Of a stretch of 64,000 nt of DNA, positions 24,553 through 33,967 are shown piece after piece. Origin of the DNA: JAHIQC01 sp964565645 (GTDB lineage: Bacteria > Actinomycetota > Coriobacteriia > Anaerosomatales > JAHIQC01). Within the stretch, counting starts at the first letter, position 1; each line of letters opens with the position of its first letter. A model generated the notes under the pieces. That model saw nothing but the letters and a program-made list of their open reading frames with translations, did not search any database and was not told the DNA's origin. Location: contig CAZMFQ010000001.1 in the NCBI GenBank assembly GCA_964565645.1, forward strand, positions 248,001 to 312,000, in the 5' to 3' direction. A program made the translations under genes and the position numbers.

Positions 24553-26051
24553 TAGACGCGCTTCTCCTCGGCGGAGTCCTCGGAAAGCTCGATCCCCCAC
24601 TCGTTGACGATCTTGGTGACGCCGCGCTCGCCGCTCTCGATGCAGTTGGGGATGCCCACGCCACGGTACGAACCGCCGGCGAGCGCGAAACCCGGGATGG
24701 CCGAGGAACGCGATTCGATGAGCTCCACGCGCCCGATATGGCCCATGGTGTACTGCGGCATACCGAGGTGCCATCGATACACGCGCGAGAACAGCGGCTC
24801 GCCCGTAATGCCGAGGATGTCGCGCATCTCGGCAAGGACGATGGCGGCGAGCTCCTCGTCAGACTTCTCCATGATCGCCTGGTTCTGCGGACCGCCGATG
24901 AACCCGCGCATCAACACCTTGCCCTCGGGAGCACGGCCCGGCCACTTGGTGGACGAGTACGTCGCCGCAAGCAGAGCGCGGTTCTCCACCTGCGGGCACA
25001 GGACTCCGAACGCGTTCATGTCGATGCCGATCTCCTCGGCACGAAAGCCGATCGAGACGGTCGCGGAACTGGACGCGGGAATCTCGGCCAGCGCGTCGGC
25101 GATCTCGGGGTCGACCGCACGCACGAGCGGCTCGGCGGCCCACGACTCGGTCGCGATCAGCACCGCGTCACCCTCGACGACGGCGCCGTCGGCAAGCGTC
25201 ACACGCCATGTCTCCCCGTCGCGGGCGATCGAGGCGACCGTGACGCCGGTGCGGATGTCGTCACGCCCCGCGGCGTCGGCCATCGCGTCGGTCAGCCGCT
25301 TCATGCCGCCCACGAACGAGGTGAAGAAGGTCTTGGGCTTGTCGCCGGGCTTGGGCGGGTACTTCTTGCGCATCTCCTCGACCTTCTTGCGCGCCGCGAG
25401 GAACCCGCGGAGCATGCTGCCGTACTTCTGCTCCATCTCGAGCAGGTTCGGGAACGTCGCCGCCAGCGACATCTGCTCCGGGTCCGAGGCGTGCACCCCT
25501 CCCACGAGCGGTTCGGCCAGACGGTCGAGGCACTCGCGTCCCATGCGGCGCACGATGAAGTCCTCGAGCGTCTCGTCGTTGAACTCGCCCTCGGCGAGCT
25601 TCTTCTTCGGGACGAACAGGTCCATGCCCATGCGGATCTTGCCGGGCCAGGAGAACAGGCCCGTGGTCGCGAACGGCATGAACTTGGTCGGCGCGAACAT
25701 CATCACGCCGTCGGGCATCTCGAACAGTCGCCCGCGCGAGAGGATCAGCGTCTTCTTGCGCGACTCGTCGCTCGGCAACTCGTCGTCGAACACCCCGGCG
25801 CCCTTGGCGATGCGGTGTACGGCCGGCTTGCTCGTCAGGAAGCAGTCCGGGCCGCCGTCGATGACGAACTCCGCGCCCGGCCGGCCGTCCCACTCGTCGG
25901 CGACGGTCTCGCTGGCGATCTTGCCGCCCACCCGCGCGTCCTTCTCAAGGAGCGTGAACGTCACGTCATGCCCCTCCTGAGCGGCGCGCCTGACCTTGTA
26001 CGCTGCGCCGAGCCCCGCGGCCCCGCCACCGATGATGATGATCCTTCGCAT
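24549..26051 (-). CDS. hemY: Protoporphyrinogen/coproporphyrinogen oxidase HemY, paralogue 1
   Basis: A 500-residue FAD-dependent oxidase: N-terminal Rossmann dinucleotide motif IIIIGGGAAGLGAAY, VGGKI, and the C-terminal FAD clasp GGSYRGVGIPNCIESG. In Gram-positive bacteria HemY usually oxidises coproporphyrinogen III in the coproporphyrin-dependent heme pathway. It is the last gene of hemE-hemH-hemY-hemY and lies 39 nt downstream of its closely similar paralogue, with identical length and nearly identical C-terminal SAEEKRVY. AAGGAA lies 6 nt before the ATG. Which paralogue carries heme flux is unknown; hemQ is not in the window. Confidence 0.9.
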   Translation of the reverse strand: MRRIIIIGGGAAGLGAAYKVRRAAQEGHDVTFTLLEKDARVGGKIASETVADEWDGRPGAEFVIDGGPDCFLTSKPAVHRIAKGAGVFDDELPSDESRKKTLILSRGRLFEMPDGVMMFAPTKFMPFATTGLFSWPGKIRMGMDLFVPKKKLAEGEFNDETLEDFIVRRMGRECLDRLAEPLVGGVHASDPEQMSLAATFPNLLEMEQKYGSMLRGFLAARKKVEEMRKKYPPKPGDKPKTFFTSFVGGMKRLTDAMADAAGRDDIRTGVTVASIARDGETWRVTLADGAVVEGDAVLIATESWAAEPLVRAVDPEIADALAEIPASSSATVSIGFRAEEIGIDMNAFGVLCPQVENRALLAATYSSTKWPGRAPEGKVLMRGFIGGPQNQAIMEKSDEELAAIVLAEMRDILGITGEPLFSRVYRWHLGMPQYTMGHIGRVELIESRSSAIPGFALAGGSYRGVGIPNCIESGERGVTKIVNEWGIELSEDSAEEKRVY

Positions 26052-26090
26052 GCGATTCCTTCTGTCGTGTCGTCGCGCCGGGGCGCCCTG

Positions 26091-27593
26091 CTAGTAGACC
26101 CGCTTCTCCTCGGCCGAATCCTCGGCCAGGTGGATATCCCATTCGCCGAGGAGCTTGCTTGCGGCCCGCTCCCCGCTTTCGAGGCAGTTGGGCACGCCCA
26201 CGCCCCTGAACCCGCCGCCGGCAAGCGCCAGACCCGCGGTCTCGTTCACAAGCGCCTCGATCGCCTCGACCCGGTCGAGATGCCCGAGGGTGTACTGCGG
26301 CATGCCCCGGTCCCAGCGGTACACGCGCGCGAACACCGGCTCGGCGCCCTTGCGCACACCGAGCAGCTTCTCCAGTTGCTCGCGGACGATGCGGACGATC
26401 TCATCGTCGGCGAGCCTCAGGATGTCCTGGTTGTGCGGACCACCTACGAATGCGCGCATCATGACGCGTCCCTCGGGCGTCTTGCCCGGCCACTTCGATG
26501 AGACGAGGCTGATCCCCGTGACCGGCTGGCGCTCGATCCTTGGTGACAGGATACCGTGCCAGCGCTGATCGAACGGGCAGTCCTCGGCCTTGTAGGCGAT
26601 GGGCACGGTCGCCGAGGAACCGCTCGGGATCGTCGCAAGAAGCTCCGCGATCTGCGGTGCGCATGTGCGGACGATGGACTCGGCAGCCCAGACCTCCGTG
26701 GCGACGATGACAGCATCGCCCTCCAGGCGCTCTCCATCGGCAAGCTCGACGACCCAACTGCCGTGCGGGGTCCGCGAGATCGTTCGCGCCTCGGCGCCCG
26801 TCCTGATCGACTCCCGCCCGGCTGCATCCGCCATGCGCTCCACGATGAACTGCATGCCCTCGTAGAAGGAACTGAAGAAGGTGCGGGGCTTGGCGCCCGG
26901 CTTGGGTGGGTACTTCTTCTTGATCGCTTCGACCTTCTTGCGCTGTGCGAGGAACCCGCGCACCAGCGAACCGTGCTCCTGCTCCATGGCGAGCAGGCTC
27001 GGATATGTCGCCGCCAGCGACATCTGCGCCGGGTCCGAGCCGTTGACGCCGCCGACGAGCGGTTCGGCCAGGCGGTCGAGCGACTCGCGTCCCAGCCGCC
27101 TGACCACGAACGCCTCGAGGCTCTCGTCGTTGCGCTCGCCGACCGCGACCTTCTTGCGCGGTATCACGAGATCGAGCGCCATGCGGAACTTGGCGGGCCA
27201 TGAGTACAGCGACGTGGTCGCCATCGGCAGGATCTTGGTGGGCGCGAACATCATGATGCCGTCCGGAAGCTCCACCAGCCGCCCGTTCTTGACGATGAGG
27301 GTCTTCTTGAACTCATCGGAGGTCGGCGACTCCTGGTCGAACACGCCCAGGAGCTTCGCGATCCGATGGATGGCCGTCTTCTCGGTGAGGAAGGAGTCAG
27401 AGCCCCCGTCGACGATGTAACGCTCCCCTGTCTCGGGATCCGCGATCACATCAGTGGCGAGCTTACCGCCGAGTCTCTCCGATCTCTCGACGAGCACGAA
27501 GGAGACGGGCTCACCCGCGTCGGCAGCTCGTCTGATCTTGTAGGCGGCACCGAGTCCGGCGATACCACCTCCGATGATGATGATGCGTCTCAT
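26091..27593 (-). CDS. hemY: Protoporphyrinogen/coproporphyrinogen oxidase HemY, paralogue 2
   Basis: A second 500-residue HemY, alignable end to end with paralogue 1 without large gaps: IIIIGGGIAGLGAAY, LGGKL, conserved MMFAPTK and RLAEPLVGGV, C-terminal GGGFRGVGVPNCLESG. Differences cluster in the substrate-domain middle region. It is 57 nt downstream of hemH. The ATG has AGGGAG about 6 nt upstream. Tandem duplication is clear. Either dosage or division of labour (proto- versus coproporphyrinogen, or a different acceptor) could explain it. Confidence 0.9.
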   Translation of the reverse strand: MRRIIIIGGGIAGLGAAYKIRRAADAGEPVSFVLVERSERLGGKLATDVIADPETGERYIVDGGSDSFLTEKTAIHRIAKLLGVFDQESPTSDEFKKTLIVKNGRLVELPDGIMMFAPTKILPMATTSLYSWPAKFRMALDLVIPRKKVAVGERNDESLEAFVVRRLGRESLDRLAEPLVGGVNGSDPAQMSLAATYPSLLAMEQEHGSLVRGFLAQRKKVEAIKKKYPPKPGAKPRTFFSSFYEGMQFIVERMADAAGRESIRTGAEARTISRTPHGSWVVELADGERLEGDAVIVATEVWAAESIVRTCAPQIAELLATIPSGSSATVPIAYKAEDCPFDQRWHGILSPRIERQPVTGISLVSSKWPGKTPEGRVMMRAFVGGPHNQDILRLADDEIVRIVREQLEKLLGVRKGAEPVFARVYRWDRGMPQYTLGHLDRVEAIEALVNETAGLALAGGGFRGVGVPNCLESGERAASKLLGEWDIHLAEDSAEEKRVY

Positions 27594-27650
27594 GCGCGCT
27601 CCCTCTGTGCACTCACATCGGCAGCGCCTCGCCGGCGGCGCGTGCGTGAA

Positions 27651-28628
27651 CTAGTCGATCAGATCCTCGACCGAACGGGCGACCGCCCTCATGAAGCCTG
27701 CATCGTCGTTCGGAACCGCGGCCCGGACGAATTCGAGATCGGCCAAGAGGGCGCGGTCTGCTGCCACGACATCGAGGTCGTAGAGCGTCTCCATGTGATC
27801 GGTCGCGAACCCGATCGGAACGACGACCACCGCGTTGACGGCCGACTGAGCCGCAGCGTCTATGAGGTCTTCGATCTCGGGTCCGAGCCACGCGCCCGGA
27901 CGCTGGCCCTTGCTCTGATACACGAGGAACCAAGCGCGCGGCGGCAGCACGGCACCGAACGCCTCGATGCCGGGAAGCACGGGCTTGCCGGCACCGGGAA
28001 CCCCCGGCTCCATACCGAGTCTGAGCGCGACCTCCTGGGCGACCGTGGCGAGTCCCCTGATGTAGGGGTCGTCCTCGACCAGGTCGCTCTCGGGCAGGCT
28101 GTGTGCCGTGAACGCCACGATCGCGTTCTTGCTGTCGTCGAGTCGCTCGATAGCGGCGGCGGTCGACATCGCGAAGTACTCGATGTAATGGTCGAGCGTG
28201 GAGAGAAGCGGGGCCTCGATCACCTCGATGCCCGGATGTCCCGTGAGGGCCTCTTCGATCGCCTCGCGGTACGCTCCGTGGGCGACCTTCGTCTCGAACG
28301 GCGAAAGCGAGACCGTCACGATGCGGTCACAACCCAGCGCCGCGAGATCGTCGAACGCGTCCGCGATGTAGGGATGCCAGTAACGCATGCCCACCCGGAC
28401 CGGAACCGTGTGCCCCGCCTGAGCGAGGTCTTCCTCGAGCTTGTTCGCCATCTCCGTGGCGATCTCAAGCAGCGGGGACTTGCCGCCGATGGTCAGGTAC
28501 CGCCGACAGACACGCTCGACCAACTCATCGGAGGGCTCGCGCCCCATGAGGTTGCACATGAACGGCCCGACGGCGTCGAGCGAATCGGGTCCGCCGAAAC
28601 CGAGGAGAACCACGCCGGTCTTCGGCAT
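27651..28628 (-). CDS. hemH: Ferrochelatase (HemH/CpfC)
   Basis: A 325-residue ferrochelatase. N-terminal GVVLLGFGGPDSLDAVGPF and the catalytic-histidine motif FTAHSLPESD are intact, as is the late PIGFATDHMETLYDLD. It inserts Fe2+ into coproporphyrin III or protoporphyrin IX. No C-terminal membrane helix. It starts 2 nt after the hemE stop with GGGAG upstream, so it is coupled with hemE. A second, divergent chelatase-like protein starts at 62965. Confidence 0.93.
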   Translation of the reverse strand: MPKTGVVLLGFGGPDSLDAVGPFMCNLMGREPSDELVERVCRRYLTIGGKSPLLEIATEMANKLEEDLAQAGHTVPVRVGMRYWHPYIADAFDDLAALGCDRIVTVSLSPFETKVAHGAYREAIEEALTGHPGIEVIEAPLLSTLDHYIEYFAMSTAAAIERLDDSKNAIVAFTAHSLPESDLVEDDPYIRGLATVAQEVALRLGMEPGVPGAGKPVLPGIEAFGAVLPPRAWFLVYQSKGQRPGAWLGPEIEDLIDAAAQSAVNAVVVVPIGFATDHMETLYDLDVVAADRALLADLEFVRAAVPNDDAGFMRAVARSVEDLID

Positions 28629-28630
28629 CT

Positions 28631-29704
28631 CTACGCTCCCGAACGGATGCGCGCCGAGTGCTCGTGCACCAGCCGCACCAAGGTCCGCGCCTTCTCGGGA
28701 TCGCTCGTCTTGTGTATGCCGTGGCCGAGGTTGAAGATGTGCCCCGGACGGGTGCCGACGGCCTCGAGGATGCCGACGACCTGACGCTCGATCTCCTCAT
28801 CGGGCCCGAAGAGCGCCACCGGATCGATGTTGCCCTGGATACCGAACTCGGGTGCGATCTGCTCGACGGCCTTGGCCATATCCAGGCGCCAGTCGACGCC
28901 CACGATGTCGCCGCCCGCCTGCTGGACGAGGTCGATCATCGACGTGGCGCCGTTGGCGAAATGGATGACCGGTACGCCGCCGTCGGGGACGACCTTGTCT
29001 CCGTGCGCCTTGACCTCAGCCAGGACGCGCTTGCTGTACGGCAGCACGAAGCGCTCGTAGTCACGCGGCGCGACATACCCCACCCAGCTGTCGAAGAGCT
29101 GGACGGTCTGCGCACCGGCGTCGATCTGCGCGCACAGGTACGCGATGACGGTGTCGGAGAACTTGTCCATCAGCGCGCCCCATGCGACGGGATCCGTCCA
29201 CATGAGGGCCTTGCAGTTCTCGTAGTCGCGCGTGCCGCGGCCCTCGATCGCGTAACTCGCAAGGGTGAACGGCGCACCGGCGAAACCGATGAGCGGCACC
29301 TTGTCCTTGAGCTCACCGCGGAGGATCTTGATGGCCTCCATGACATACCCGGTGTCCTCGATCGGATCGGAGATCCCGAGTTTGGCGACGTCTGCCGCCG
29401 AGCGCACCGGGTTGTTGATGATCGGACCCACGCCGCTCTTGAACTCGAGGTCCAGCCCCATACCGGGGAAGACCACCAGGATGTCGGAGAACAGGATCGC
29501 GGCGTCGACGCCGATGAGATCGACCGGCTGCATGGTGACCTCGACCGCCAGATCGGGATTGCCGCACATCTCGAGGAATCCGTGCTTCTCACGGATGGCG
29601 CGGTACTCGGGCATGTAGCGGCCGGCCTGGCGCATCATCCAGATCGGGGTGCTCTCGGTGGACTCGCGGCGCGCGGCGCGCAGAAACAGATCGTTGAACG
29701 CCAT
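28631..29704 (-). CDS. hemE: Uroporphyrinogen decarboxylase
   Basis: A 357-residue HemE. The signatures PIWMMRQAGRYMPEYR (N-terminal) and GFAGAPFTLASYAIEG are intact, with the later HFANGATSMIDL and NLGHGIH. It decarboxylates uroporphyrinogen III to coproporphyrinogen III, feeding the downstream hemH and hemY genes. The start is ATG 29704 with AAGGAA 8 nt upstream; the frame runs on upstream by 51 codons without family similarity. First gene of the heme operon; the ~155-bp region upstream holds its promoter and the acs terminator. Confidence 0.95.
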   Translation of the reverse strand: MAFNDLFLRAARRESTESTPIWMMRQAGRYMPEYRAIREKHGFLEMCGNPDLAVEVTMQPVDLIGVDAAILFSDILVVFPGMGLDLEFKSGVGPIINNPVRSAADVAKLGISDPIEDTGYVMEAIKILRGELKDKVPLIGFAGAPFTLASYAIEGRGTRDYENCKALMWTDPVAWGALMDKFSDTVIAYLCAQIDAGAQTVQLFDSWVGYVAPRDYERFVLPYSKRVLAEVKAHGDKVVPDGGVPVIHFANGATSMIDLVQQAGGDIVGVDWRLDMAKAVEQIAPEFGIQGNIDPVALFGPDEEIERQVVGILEAVGTRPGHIFNLGHGIHKTSDPEKARTLVRLVHEHSARIRSGA

Positions 29705-29862
29705 CAGGGGGTTCCTTTCGCGTGCGGAAGTGAAAAAGCCGAACGAAAGTCTACCACGAACCAGGCCGAAACGCCCCTCGCCGACCTCAGCGTCGCGGGG
29801 GTGCCGGCCGCCATGCAGCCACGAGACGCCCGCTACGACAACCGAGGATCCCGTCACGGCAA

Positions 29863-29903
29863 CGGGCCCCTCCGCCTCCCCTTCGAGGGAGACGCGGGGC
29901 CCG
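29863..29903 (-). terminator. Terminator of acs
   Basis: CGGGCCCC (29863-29870) pairs perfectly with GGGGCCCG (29896-29903), with an imperfect inner stem (CTCCC/GGGAG around CTTCGA). It begins 22 nt beyond the acs stop. Confidence 0.7.
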
Positions 29904-29924
29904 CTAGCGTGACGCCGTCGGAGG

Positions 29925-31919
29925 CTACCCGCGCTTGGGCGCGGTCTCCAGGATCGTCTTCACGATGGAAGGATCGGCGAGCGTGGAGATATCGCCGAAG
30001 GCCTCCATGTCCGTCTCACCCGCGGCGATCTTGCGCAGGATGCGGCGCATGATCTTTCCGGAGCGGGTCTTGGGCAGCTCGGGCACGAAGTGCAGTGCGT
30101 CCGGGGTCGCGATCGGGCCGATCTCCTGACGGACGTGCCCGAGGAGCTGCTTGCGCAGGTCGTCGTCGGCGGTCTTGCCGCCCTTCAGGATGACGTACGC
30201 GTAGATGCCCTCACCCTTGACGTCGTGCGGGAAGCCGACGACCGCGGCCTCGGCAACCGATGAGTGCGACACGAGGGCCGACTCGACCTCGGCGGTACCC
30301 ATGCGGTGACCGGAGACGTTGATGACATCGTCGACACGGCCGAGAAGCCAGTAGTACCCGTCCTCGTCCTTGCGTGCGCCGTCGCCGGTGAAGTACATGC
30401 CGGGGAACTGCGAGAAATAGACTTCCTTGACGCGCGCGTTCTCGGGATCGCCCCACGTGCCTCGGAGCATGCCCGGCCAGGGGTACTTGATGCACAGACG
30501 CCCGCCGGAACCGTCAGGAGTCTCGGTCTTGTCCTCGTTCAGGACGACAGGCTGGATGCCGAAGAACGGACGGGTCGCCGAGCCCGGCTTCATGGGAGTG
30601 GCGCCCGGCATGTTGGTGATGATGTGGCCACCGGTCTCGGTCTGCCAGTACGTGTCGACGATCGGCACGTTCTCGCGCCCGATGTTCTTGAAGTACCACA
30701 TCCAAGCCTCGGGGTTGATCGGCTCGCCGACCGTACCGAGAACACGCAGGCTCGACAGGTCGTACTTCGCGGGCCACTCCTCGCCGAGCTTCATGAGCGC
30801 TCGGATGGCGGTCGGCGCGGTGTAGAACTGGTTGACGCCATGCTTCTCGACGATCTGCCAGAAGCGGCCGGCATCCGGATAGGTCGGAACACCCTCGAAC
30901 ATGAGCGAGGTGGCGCCTAGAGACATCGGGCCGTAGACCACGTAGCTGTGACCGGTGACCCAACCGATGTCGGCGGTGCAGAAGAAGACGTCCTCGTCGT
31001 GATAGTCGAACGTGTACTTGAAGGTAAGCGTGGCGTACAACAGGTAGCCCGCAGTGGTGTGGAGCACGCCCTTGGGCTTGCCGGTCGAGCCGGAGGTGTA
31101 CAGGATGAACAGCGGGTCCTCGGCGTCCATCCATTCGATGTCGCAGTGCTGCGAGATACCCTCGGAGCGGACCTCCTCGTGGTACCAGTAGTCACGACCG
31201 GGCTCCATGTCGACGCGGGTCTGCGCCCGGGAGACGACGATGACGGAGTCGATGGTCGGACACTCGAGAAGGGCCTCGTCGGCCATGGCCTTGAGCGGAA
31301 CGACGCGCCCGCCGCGGATACCCTCATCGGCAGTGACGAGCATCTTGGCTTCGCAGTCCTGGATGCGGTCGCGCAGCGCCTGAGCGGAGAAGCCGCCGAA
31401 GACGATCGAGTGGATCGCGCCGATGCGCGCACAGGCCAGCATGGCGACCGCGAGCTCGGGGATCATCGGCATGTAGATGGCGACACGGTCGCCCTTCTTG
31501 ATGCCGTGCTTCTTGAGGACGTTGGCGAAGCGACAGACCTTGTAGTAGAGCGACTGGTACGTGTACATCTTGGTGCGGCCCTCGTCGGATTCCCAGATGA
31601 GAGCTGCCTTGTTGCGACGCCAGGTGGTGAGGTGGCGGTCGATGCAGTTGTAGGCGACGTTGGTCTTGCCGCCCTTGAACCACTCGACCTTGGGGGTGTC
31701 GAACTCCCACTCGACGACCTTGTCCCACTTCTTGTGCCAGTAGAGGTACTCCTCGGCCATCTCGGCCCAGAAGCCCTCGGGGTCCTGGACGGAGCGATCG
31801 TACATGGCCTGATACTCGTCCATGTTCTTGAGGTACGCTCGCTCGGACACCCACGCCTGCGGATCCACGACCCGCAGTTCCTTCTGCATTGACTCGATCG
31901 AGGTCGACTTCTCAGTCAT
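29925..31919 (-). CDS. acs: Acetyl-CoA synthetase
   Basis: A 664-residue AMP-forming acetate-CoA ligase. It has an N-terminal ACAS_N region, the P-loop-like YTSGSTGKPKG motif, the YWQTETGG signature and the C-terminal catalytic lysine K622 in TRSGKIMRR, the usual acetylation-control site. It activates acetate for assimilation or reverses acetate formation. AGGAGG lies just before the ATG. It is monocistronic: a terminator follows and a 480-bp gap precedes it. No acetyltransferase or deacetylase gene is nearby. Confidence 0.95.
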   Translation of the reverse strand: MTEKSTSIESMQKELRVVDPQAWVSERAYLKNMDEYQAMYDRSVQDPEGFWAEMAEEYLYWHKKWDKVVEWEFDTPKVEWFKGGKTNVAYNCIDRHLTTWRRNKAALIWESDEGRTKMYTYQSLYYKVCRFANVLKKHGIKKGDRVAIYMPMIPELAVAMLACARIGAIHSIVFGGFSAQALRDRIQDCEAKMLVTADEGIRGGRVVPLKAMADEALLECPTIDSVIVVSRAQTRVDMEPGRDYWYHEEVRSEGISQHCDIEWMDAEDPLFILYTSGSTGKPKGVLHTTAGYLLYATLTFKYTFDYHDEDVFFCTADIGWVTGHSYVVYGPMSLGATSLMFEGVPTYPDAGRFWQIVEKHGVNQFYTAPTAIRALMKLGEEWPAKYDLSSLRVLGTVGEPINPEAWMWYFKNIGRENVPIVDTYWQTETGGHIITNMPGATPMKPGSATRPFFGIQPVVLNEDKTETPDGSGGRLCIKYPWPGMLRGTWGDPENARVKEVYFSQFPGMYFTGDGARKDEDGYYWLLGRVDDVINVSGHRMGTAEVESALVSHSSVAEAAVVGFPHDVKGEGIYAYVILKGGKTADDDLRKQLLGHVRQEIGPIATPDALHFVPELPKTRSGKIMRRILRKIAAGETDMEAFGDISTLADPSIVKTILETAPKRG

Positions 31920-32155
31920 ATGGCCTCCTACGTCCCATGGTCAGAAAAGCGAGTGATCGACCAAGGTGAGCCGGTTCGCTCCCCCGCGATCACACGCCCG
32001 TTCGTGCACTCCATACTACGAAAACGACCCTCCAAACCCTACGCATGGTCAGGTGGGCGGCGGATATGGCTCGGTCAACGGTGTGGTTCCTTGCAGGAGT
32101 CCAACGCCCGCCGGAGAAAGACACAGGCAGGTCCTTGAAAGGCTTGTAACAATAG

Positions 32156-32185
32156 TTGCAACGCCCTGTTGAATCAGGGTATAGT
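32156..32185 (+). promoter_or_regulatory. Sigma-70-type promoter of unknown transcript
   Basis: TTGCAA (32156-32161), an 18-nt spacer, then TATAGT (32180-32185). Few promoters in this GC-rich window match so well, and no gene follows on this strand. Confidence 0.45.
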
Positions 32186-32191
32186 CCACCT

Positions 32192-32376
32192 AGGTTTTGA
32201 GTTTCCCTTCCCTCACAGCCGCATCCGGGGGATCCGGACGGCAAACAGCGGGGCATCGACGACCGGCATCGCGATGTGCGTACGGTCACCAGGCAGACCG
32301 CACGGCAAGCCCGCACAAAGCTCAGGGGTAATAAGGGAAGGAATAAGGAAGCCCCGGCCCGAAGGCCGGGGCTTCC
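32192..32376 (+). ncRNA. Candidate small RNA (~185 nt)
   Basis: The interval lies between the promoter above and a strong hairpin. It contains GACCG...CGGTC enclosing the palindrome CATCGCGATG, so it can fold, and ends with a purine-rich GGGAAGGAATAAGG before the hairpin. No family was recognised. The hairpin may belong only to the converging RACo-like gene, in which case this call fails. Confidence 0.25.
32347..32376. terminator. Strong hairpin, terminator of the RACo-like gene (possibly bidirectional)
   Basis: GGAAGCCCCGGCC-CGAA-GGCCGGGGCTTCC is a perfect 13-bp stem. On the minus strand it is followed by a T-rich tract (TTATTCCTTCCC), so it clearly serves the gene ending at 32404; on the plus strand only GGCTTTCC follows. 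Confidence 0.8.
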
Positions 32377-32403
32377 GGCTTTCCTGATGCGGTTCGGCTC
32401 ACG

Positions 32404-33963
32404 CTACTCGAACGAGTACGGCCTCAGTGCCAGATGCTCCACGAACGCATCCGAGAACCCAGGATCCCCGACCAGGTCCACATGCTTCGCACCCCGGACG
32501 AACTCCCGGAGGTCATCCTCCAGATCCGGCTCGAACGCAAGCATCGCGGCGCCATGGAGAGCGAGATCACCACGGATCTCCGCCTTGTCGAGCATGTCGC
32601 TGGGTATCACGCCGAGGTCCGCAAGGTACGACGGTACGACGGCAGCGCCGAAGCCCCCGGCCACGACGATCCGGGACACGGCGCTCGACTTGACTCCGGA
32701 CGCCCGAACGGTGATCTCCAGCGCCGCTGTGACGGCTGCCTTGGCGGTCTGGAACGAACGGACGTCCGTCTGGGTCAGATACGGCGCTCCCACTCCCTCC
32801 GGCGCCAGAGACAGCGACAGCACCTCGTGCACTCGAGAGAAGCGGGAAGCCAACGGGCCGGTCTCGGTCATCAGACCCGTGTGATCGAGGTGCCCGGCGC
32901 GAAGAAGCGCGTCTATCGCCGAGACCAGTCCTGATCCGCACACCCAACGGGGTTCGATGGCGCCCGCGACGACCACCTCGAGGCCGTCTCCCATGAACCG
33001 CACGTCCTCGACGGCGCCCGGGGCCCACGGTCCGCCATTCGCGATGCCGAAGCCCTCGAACGCGGGACCCGCCGGAGCGGAGGCGACACTCGGGCCCAGC
33101 GGCCCGCACACGACCACCTCGGCGTTGGTCCCGATGTCGATGAGGATCTCGGTGCGTCCCGACCCCACCATGCCGGCGGCCAGAAGGTCGGCACTGACGT
33201 CCCCGCCGACGAACGAGGCGATGGGCGCCACAAGTGACGCCCTCACGTCTTCGCGCAGCCCGGGCAACCGGATCATCCGCGGCCGGTCGATACCCACGGG
33301 GATCGTGAACGGCGCTGTCGACAGTGACGCGGGCGATTCACGCGCGAGGAGCGCCTGCATCACGGTGTTGCCTGCGATGGCTACTCGATCGAGTCTCTGC
33401 AGGCAGGTCCCGGCCACGCCGCATGCCGCCTCCAGCGCCTGCACCACGCTGCGCTCCGCGGCGACAGCCAGCTCCTCGGCAGCTCCATCCATAGCGGCCG
33501 AGACCCGCGTCAGTACATCGGCGCCCCAGGGCGCCTGCGCATCAGGCACCGAGGCACGGCCTATCTCTCTGCCGGAATCGACATGCACGAGGACCGCGCT
33601 GACGGTGGTCGTGCCCAGATCGACGCCCGCTACCAGCCGATCCTCTGCCGTGGCACCGGAGCCGGCGGAACGCGCGGGCTGGTGGACGATCGGACGCACC
33701 GTCACCGGACCGCGGACACGGGCGCGACACGCCAGGCGCACACCGTGCGGGGCGGATGCCAGCCCCTGCCGCTCCTGGTCGTCGGGGGGCTCGAGCGTGC
33801 CCTGAGTGACGGTGACCCCGCACGAGCCGCACACGCCCCGGCCGCCGCAGGGCGCGGCGATCAACACACCGGCGGCCCGCGCCGCGGCAACGACCGTCGT
33901 GCCCATCGGCACCCAGACGGTCACATTGGCGGGGGCGAAGGTGACGGGGACACGCGCCTGCAT
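32404..33963 (-). CDS. RACo-like ASKHA protein with [2Fe-2S] ferredoxin domain
   Basis: A 519-residue protein. N-terminal [2Fe-2S] domain with C39, C45, C48 and C79 (CGGRGVCGSCG...CRAR), then an ASKHA ATPase region with GVDLGTTTVSAVLV, LIDIGTNAEVVV and a C-terminal VVAGGFGAAV. This is the architecture of reductive activators of corrinoid proteins (RACo/RamA), which use ATP to reduce Co(II) corrinoids. ATG 33963 has GGAG 8 nt upstream and lies 4 nt after degV. No corrinoid methyltransferase or CODH/ACS gene is in the window, so its target lies elsewhere. Confidence 0.85.
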   Translation of the reverse strand: MQARVPVTFAPANVTVWVPMGTTVVAAARAAGVLIAAPCGGRGVCGSCGVTVTQGTLEPPDDQERQGLASAPHGVRLACRARVRGPVTVRPIVHQPARSAGSGATAEDRLVAGVDLGTTTVSAVLVHVDSGREIGRASVPDAQAPWGADVLTRVSAAMDGAAEELAVAAERSVVQALEAACGVAGTCLQRLDRVAIAGNTVMQALLARESPASLSTAPFTIPVGIDRPRMIRLPGLREDVRASLVAPIASFVGGDVSADLLAAGMVGSGRTEILIDIGTNAEVVVCGPLGPSVASAPAGPAFEGFGIANGGPWAPGAVEDVRFMGDGLEVVVAGAIEPRWVCGSGLVSAIDALLRAGHLDHTGLMTETGPLASRFSRVHEVLSLSLAPEGVGAPYLTQTDVRSFQTAKAAVTAALEITVRASGVKSSAVSRIVVAGGFGAAVVPSYLADLGVIPSDMLDKAEIRGDLALHGAAMLAFEPDLEDDLREFVRGAKHVDLVGDPGFSDAFVEHLALRPYSFE

Positions 33964-33967
33964 CAGA

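Larger units (their letters stand above)
31920..32403. other. 484-bp intergenic region with an orphan transcription signal
   Basis: The left part is the acs promoter side. On the plus strand a good promoter (32156-32185) points toward a 13-bp hairpin (32347-32376) with no open reading frame between, and the next plus-strand gene is 6 kb away. The GTTGCAAC palindrome overlaps the -35. No tRNA or known RNA family was recognised. Confidence 0.5.
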
